Assembly (NCBI GenBank): GCA_025403435.1 | Contig: CM046332.1 | Span: 10,905,903 to 10,969,902, forward strand | Direction: 5' to 3' | Length of the DNA stretch: 64,000 nucleotides | Source of the DNA: Artocarpus heterophyllus | Lineage: Eukaryota; Streptophyta; Magnoliopsida; Rosales; Moraceae | Shown: positions 59,476-64,000 of the stretch, in pieces | Layout of the letters: every line of letters begins with the position of its first letter | Position numbering within the stretch: the first letter of the stretch is position 1 | The notes under the pieces: model-generated | The model's input: only the letters and a program-made list of their open reading frames with translations | Database searches by the model: none | What the model was told of the DNA's origin: nothing | Translations under genes and position numbers: made by a program

Positions 59476-60314
59476 TGGCCATACTAGAATGAATTGATAA
59501 GGGTTATCAATATCAGTCTACTTAAGATCGAGAAATAATATAATGGAATAGTATAAGGATGACATAAACCATGCCTTATGTTCAATCATGGTATCTAGTG
59601 ACAAAAGGACTTTGATACTTATTGTGGATTAGGTTAGGTCAGATTATTGACATTCACATAACTTGGGTAATCATAATGTCTTGCTAGAGGCCGCTTATGA
59701 TTTGTGGGCCAGAGACAGATTTTCAAGCCCACTATCAATGTTATGTGAACCTACAGGGTCGCACACTTAGAACAGACTAAAAATGAATTTTGGGTTTACA
59801 ATGTCTACGTTTAATGAACATGATAAGGTCCAGATTCGATGTACTAGATATGTCTAGGTTCATTGAATTTGATATTATCTAGATTCTATGAATTATATTT
59901 GAATTACAGTTTACCCTAGTTAATATCTGACTCTATCTTGAAGTCAAAATATATATATATATATCTGTTTTAAGGTTCTGGCCAGATTAGATGAGAAAAG
60001 GCATTTTCTTATTCTAAAAGGTGAAAACATTAAAACCCTAAAATTAGAGAGAGTCATTTAACGCAAGCAGAGGGCATTGCTCTAAGTAACAACGTCTGAA
60101 TCAGATCCTGAATACGAAAAGCTCAAGTTAGGGTGTCACCGGAGTGAACCCGCTCTCTTCCTTCTAGAAATCTTGCCCTTTTTGTCATCCTAGTAAGATT
60201 CTATAACTTTCTTGTCAATCTAATTGAATGGCATGAATCCTGTGAGGGTTTTGTGGGAATTAATTTTAAATTTCCACTACTTATTTGAATCATAAAATCT
60301 AACAAAACCCAACA
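59476..60314 (+). repeat. LTR remnant of another retrotransposon
   Basis: Non-coding DNA bounded on the left by copia-4 and ending AAAACCCAACA at 60314, with the feel of the R-U5 part of a plus-strand LTR: a (TA)n run near 59950, AAAACCCTAAAATTAGAGAG near 60030, and no reading frame. It seems to be the DNA into which copia-4 inserted. The start of this LTR is not found on the other side of copia-4, so it was probably lost with copia-4's 3' end. Confidence 0.45.
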
Positions 60315-60329
60315 GTAAAGGTGTTTACA

Positions 60330-61345
60330 AGACTCTATAGGTCTAAAATTTCCCATTATAAGGCATCAAATTTCAAAGTAGCTGGACATCGAAGTATTGA
60401 GACTGCTTGACATACATAGATTGAGTGCAAACACTTCTTGAATATTTCAGTTTTCCTAATGCCTTTGCCAATATTTTATTGTTATTGATAGACTCGAAAG
60501 TCCTATGAGTTTGTTGCTTTGGGTACTTATCCTATAAAACAATAACAAATCAAGTTGTTGTTAATATGTTTCAAAAATTATAAATTATAAATCAAGAATT
60601 TGAGTTAAGAAAACTTACTACACAATTCCCAAGTTCCACATATGAATCTTTCCATTGTCCATTGGGATCTAGGTGCTACTTCATCCACAAATCCTCCCGT
60701 GATGGTCACACACTAGTCTCTACAAGCTACATTTTGTTAGGTCAGTAAATTATTATTAATGGAATCATTGAGATATATATATAAATATGAGTAAGATATC
60801 AAAGTACAAATTTTGATTCTAGCCCTCTATATCTGATTCTGTCTAATCTTGAGATGCATTCATTTTTTGCTCTTATTGCTCTTGCATGTAAAGATAGTAG
60901 TTGGAATTCTCGAAAATGTCAATACTGCACAAATGTCACCCAATTGTCCGAGGAGATAGTGGGATAGTAATATACTATCGTAAGAGGTCGGATCCATATA
61001 TCATCATTGTTATCTGGAGCGTTTGGTTAAGGACTTACAAAAGTGACGTAGAGGTCGAATTTAAACCTCTTTGCTAGTTCAACGCAAACCTTCAAACTAT
61101 CCTTTCCATGCGATTTCCCCATGATAAAGCTTGTATAGATTTCACTCTAGATAATTTCTTTTGCTTGGTCCAAGTACTTAGTTCTCCAATCATAAATCCA
61201 TATTGGAATATGCTCTAGACAAAGAACTTTAATCCAACTATGCAGTTTATCTCCGGTGCGCCTTCCTGTTGGCCTTTTGTGTCAAAGGTCATTTTTATTT
61301 TTAATCCCCCTTTCCTTACCTTATGAACTCTTTTCATCAAAGTTG
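60330..61345 (-). pseudogene. CACTA-2 TnpA-like (Transposase_24-type) gene, 5' half
   Basis: Minus-strand fragments read KIKMTFDTKGQ then, in the next frame, RTGDKLHSWIKVLCLEHIPI and WIYDWRTKYLDQAKE (61310-61170), the usual entry of plant CACTA TnpA-like proteins. After a probable intron, ILAKALGKLKYSRS and YVKQSQYFD (about 60500-60390) correspond to the conserved block that ends in a SQYF motif. Stops and one shift break it. The next expected parts of this protein are found at 48081-46649, on the far side of the nested insertions. Confidence 0.65.
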
Positions 61346-61459
61346 TACTTCAGTCAAAATCAACTTTGGGATTGAATTTGGTTTTTCTTCATGGCTTGCT
61401 CATTTCCCCTTCTATGTTGGGAGGAAGATGTCATATGCACCTCATGCTCCTCATACTCG

Positions 61460-64000
61460 TTATCTCTCCTTAACACATGTCCATTTGACATCTTTGCAAA
61501 GCAAGTGGGAAACGTCATCATCAAAATTATCAATCTCTTCAACCAATGGCAAACCTTTCGTTAATGAAGGGATGTCCGTGTAATCCTTGGCAACTTCTTC
61601 ACTATCAACTACTACTCTTGGCTTCATCGGGACAACTAGGGATAACTCCAAATCTTTGATATCTGTTATGTAAAAAACTTAGATTGCTTGTGATGCCATA
61701 ATGAAGGGATCATTTTTTTATCCTAATCGCCTAAAGTCAACTGCCATGATGCCATCATTATTTGTTTTAACATAGTTATTGTCGGTCCATTTGCACTTAA
61801 AAAGTGCTATGTGCTATCTGTAACAATTAAGTTTCGAAACATCTTCAACGAAACCAAAGTAGTTCATGGTCCCATATACCAAATTCTTGTCCTTCACAGA
61901 GGAAACATGCATAACCTCAACAAGAAGAGTTACACCACTATTTTGGACAGGATGTTTTTTATCTTTTTTGAAAGTGTAGAAAGTGTAACCATTTATGGAA
62001 TATGATGCATACCTTGTAACTATCGATGACGGTCCTCTAGCTAGGTTCTTTAGGTCCTGTGAGACGCTTCCATCTTGTGATGTGTAGTACTTGACGTACG
62101 TGCATGCTCTAATCCACTCTTGAAAGGTCCGGTTGTGTTCATCTTGTAGCCACTTCTCATTTCTTGCTCTTTTTAGGTTCACATTTTTTAATTTGTTCAT
62201 GTCAACCTCAATGAAAGGTTTCACTTCACAAGCATTGTGCAAGATATAAAGTCAAGCTTGCTCCTACTCCTCTCGATTTACCAAGGGAGGATTGCCCATA
62301 GATAGTCCTTTGGGCTCAATATTTATTATCTTTGGCTCCCTAATTGCTTCCATATTGGAAAAATACTTGGAGCATGACTCAACCGATTCTTCTACGATAC
62401 AACTATTTACGATACATTCCTTTAGCCTATTTTGGTTCCTTCATATAGACCATCATATGCCTTTCAAAAGGATACATCCATCTCAAATATACTAGTCCAT
62501 ATAACATAATTTTCACAGACTGAGTGAATTGTTAGATGAATCACGATGTCAAAAAATACTAGTGGAAATATTTCTCAAGCACACATGAGGTTTGCACCAA
62601 CTCCAATTGTAGTGAATCTAGCATAAGTGGATCAATGACCTTGGAGCATATTGAATTAAAGAATGAGCACAACTTAGTAATTGTAAATCTTAAATCCTTT
62701 GTTAGAATTCCCCGCAACACAAGTGGTAGTAATTGTTGCATCAATACATAACAATCATGTGTTTTCATGCCAATAAGTTTCAAATCCTTCACCGACACAA
62801 ACTTTTTAAAGTTTGATGAATAGTCATTTGGCACTTCTAATGAAGCAAGCTATTCACAAAGGTTTCTTTTTTTTCCCCTTGATAACGCTTGCTTTGTCAG
62901 ACGTAAGTAAGCACGATTCCTTTTTTTCTCGAAAAATAAATTAGGCCGAATATTCATCTCTATGAGATCCAACCGTGCTTTTTCACCATCCTTAGTCTTG
63001 CCTGGAATGTCAAGCAAAGTGCCTATTATTGATCACAAACATTTTTCTCAATATGCATAATATCCAAGCAATGATGAACAAAAAGTGTCTTCCAATATAG
63101 AAGTTCAAAGAAGATTGATCTCTTTTCCATGGTCTATCTATTGGTAGCTCATCCTTACCTCACTTTCTCTTCTTGAGTACCACTTTCACATCTTTTACCA
63201 TTTCAAATACTTGTTCACCCATCAAAAGCAGAGGAAGATCTCTTTCTTTGATGTTGCCATCAAGGATTTCTTTTGCTTGTGATCTCTTAGTAACCATCTT
63301 CTATGGCCAAGAAAAGTGTTTTTCTTACTATTCTTCAACCATTTATGAGTCATTTTCTTCATTCAAATATGACAACCAAGAGAACTTTTCACCACATAAC
63401 CAGATAGATTTCCATATGCAAGGAAGTTGTTGATTGCCCATATTAACATTGCATGACGTGTGAACGCTTCTTCTTAGTAAGCGTCTCTAACTTTAATTCT
63501 ATTTTCCCAAAAGCTCTTTAGATCATCAATTAATGATGCTAAGTGTACAAAAACGTCATTCCTTGGTTGATGAGGACCTAAAATCAATATAGTCAACATT
63601 AAAAACTTCCGTTTCATGCCCATTTTTGGAGAGAGATTGTAGTTGACAAGTATTACAGGCTAAGTGCTTTGTTTATTACTCATGTTACCATATGAGTTCA
63701 TTCCAACCATTGATAAAGTGAAATGCAGATTTCTTGGTTCCATACTAGACTCGATATGATCAATTTTAAAAGTCTTCCATTGTGGTCAATTTGTTGGATG
63801 TCTAAGCATACCATCGTTAACCTATTTGTCATGGTACCAAGTCAAATTCTTTGCATGCTCCACATTTCTAAAGAAAGGTCTCAAATGTTATGTTAGTGGA
63901 ATGTACCACAACACCTTCGTTAAAACTCCTTTCTTGCCCTTTTTTGGCTCCTTTCCTTTCTTCCTTTCTTCCACCTTTACTCTTTAAAAACTGGGCAATA
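61460..64000 (-). pseudogene. CACTA-2 TNP2-type transposase with DUF4218 and DUF4216 regions
   Basis: The minus strand reads transposase remains in order. The 63400-64000 part holds MNSYGNMSNK, ILGPHQPRNDVFVHLASLI and AFTRHAMLIWAINNF, typical of the TNP2 catalytic region. 62559-62834 (GMKTHDCYVLMQQLLPL, RFTITKLCSFFNSICSKVID) is the DUF4218 region. 61814-62242 (DLKNLARGPSSIVTRY, QNSGVTLLVEVMHVSSVKDKN, NYFGFVEDVSKLNCYR) is the DUF4216 region. A C-terminal tail follows at 61460-61651. TNP2 (En/Spm TnpD) cuts and joins the element ends. A stop at about 63470 and several shifts disable it; the N-terminus lies outside the window. Confidence 0.85.

Larger units (their letters stand above)
46171..64000 (-). 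mobile_element. CACTA element 2, TNP2-bearing, split by nested insertions, runs off the window
   Basis: The left terminus is CACTAGTAGAAAA at 46171; the right terminus is beyond the window. In minus-strand order the element carries TNP2 transposase (64000 to about 61460), a TnpA-like gene start (61345-60330), then foreign DNA (60314-48082), then the rest of that gene with a Ulp1-type protease (48081-46649) and subterminal repeats (46530-46171). Gene order and the way the second gene resumes across the foreign block argue that both sides are one element, though I cannot exclude two related elements. All genes carry stops. Confidence 0.7.

Overview
The window is plant nuclear DNA, most likely from a dicot. 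It is AT-rich and packed with plant-type transposable elements: a chromodomain Ty3/gypsy element, four Ty1/copia-type LTR pieces and CACTA (En/Spm) elements. It also carries two hairpins that match the plant microRNA family miR169. I found no intact protein-coding gene. Every long reading frame that looks like a protein is a decayed transposon gene with stops or frameshifts. All alignments were done by eye.

Layout. 1-17063: a Ty3/gypsy chromovirus on the minus strand. Its upstream LTR is split by a complete Ty1/copia element on the plus strand (7180-16869, flanked by ACAAA on both sides). 17064-25243: mostly non-repetitive intergenic DNA holding the first MIR169 hairpin (20773-20950), with a TATA box about 150 bp upstream, and a GC-richer island near 23.7-24.5 kb. 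25244-34431: a second copia family on the minus strand (flanked by TGTAT). It was itself entered by a relative of the first copia (27826-32682) and by a CACTA end fragment (33199-33652). 34432-35286: a short unique stretch with the second MIR169 hairpin (34633-34779). 35287-43395: a CACTA element flanked by TAA, carrying a decayed minus-strand gene that joins a TnpA-like (Transposase_24-type) region to a Ulp1-type protease. 43396-46170: intergenic DNA. 46171-64000: a second, larger CACTA element running off the window, with decayed TNP2 transposase (DUF4218 and DUF4216 regions included) and a TnpA-like/Ulp1 gene. That gene is split by a smaller CACTA derivative (48082-49988), a 5'-complete but 3'-truncated copia (49989-59475) and an LTR remnant (59476-60314).

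How the parts relate. Nesting gives a relative order: gypsy before copia-1; copia family 2 before the copia-1 relative inside it; the large CACTA before the material splitting its gene. Removing the 9.2-kb copia insertion puts the two MIR169 hairpins about 4.5 kb apart in the same orientation, so the window looks like a small MIR169 tandem cluster pulled apart by transposons. The miR169 family is known to target NF-YA (HAP2) transcripts; the activity of these two loci cannot be judged from sequence alone.
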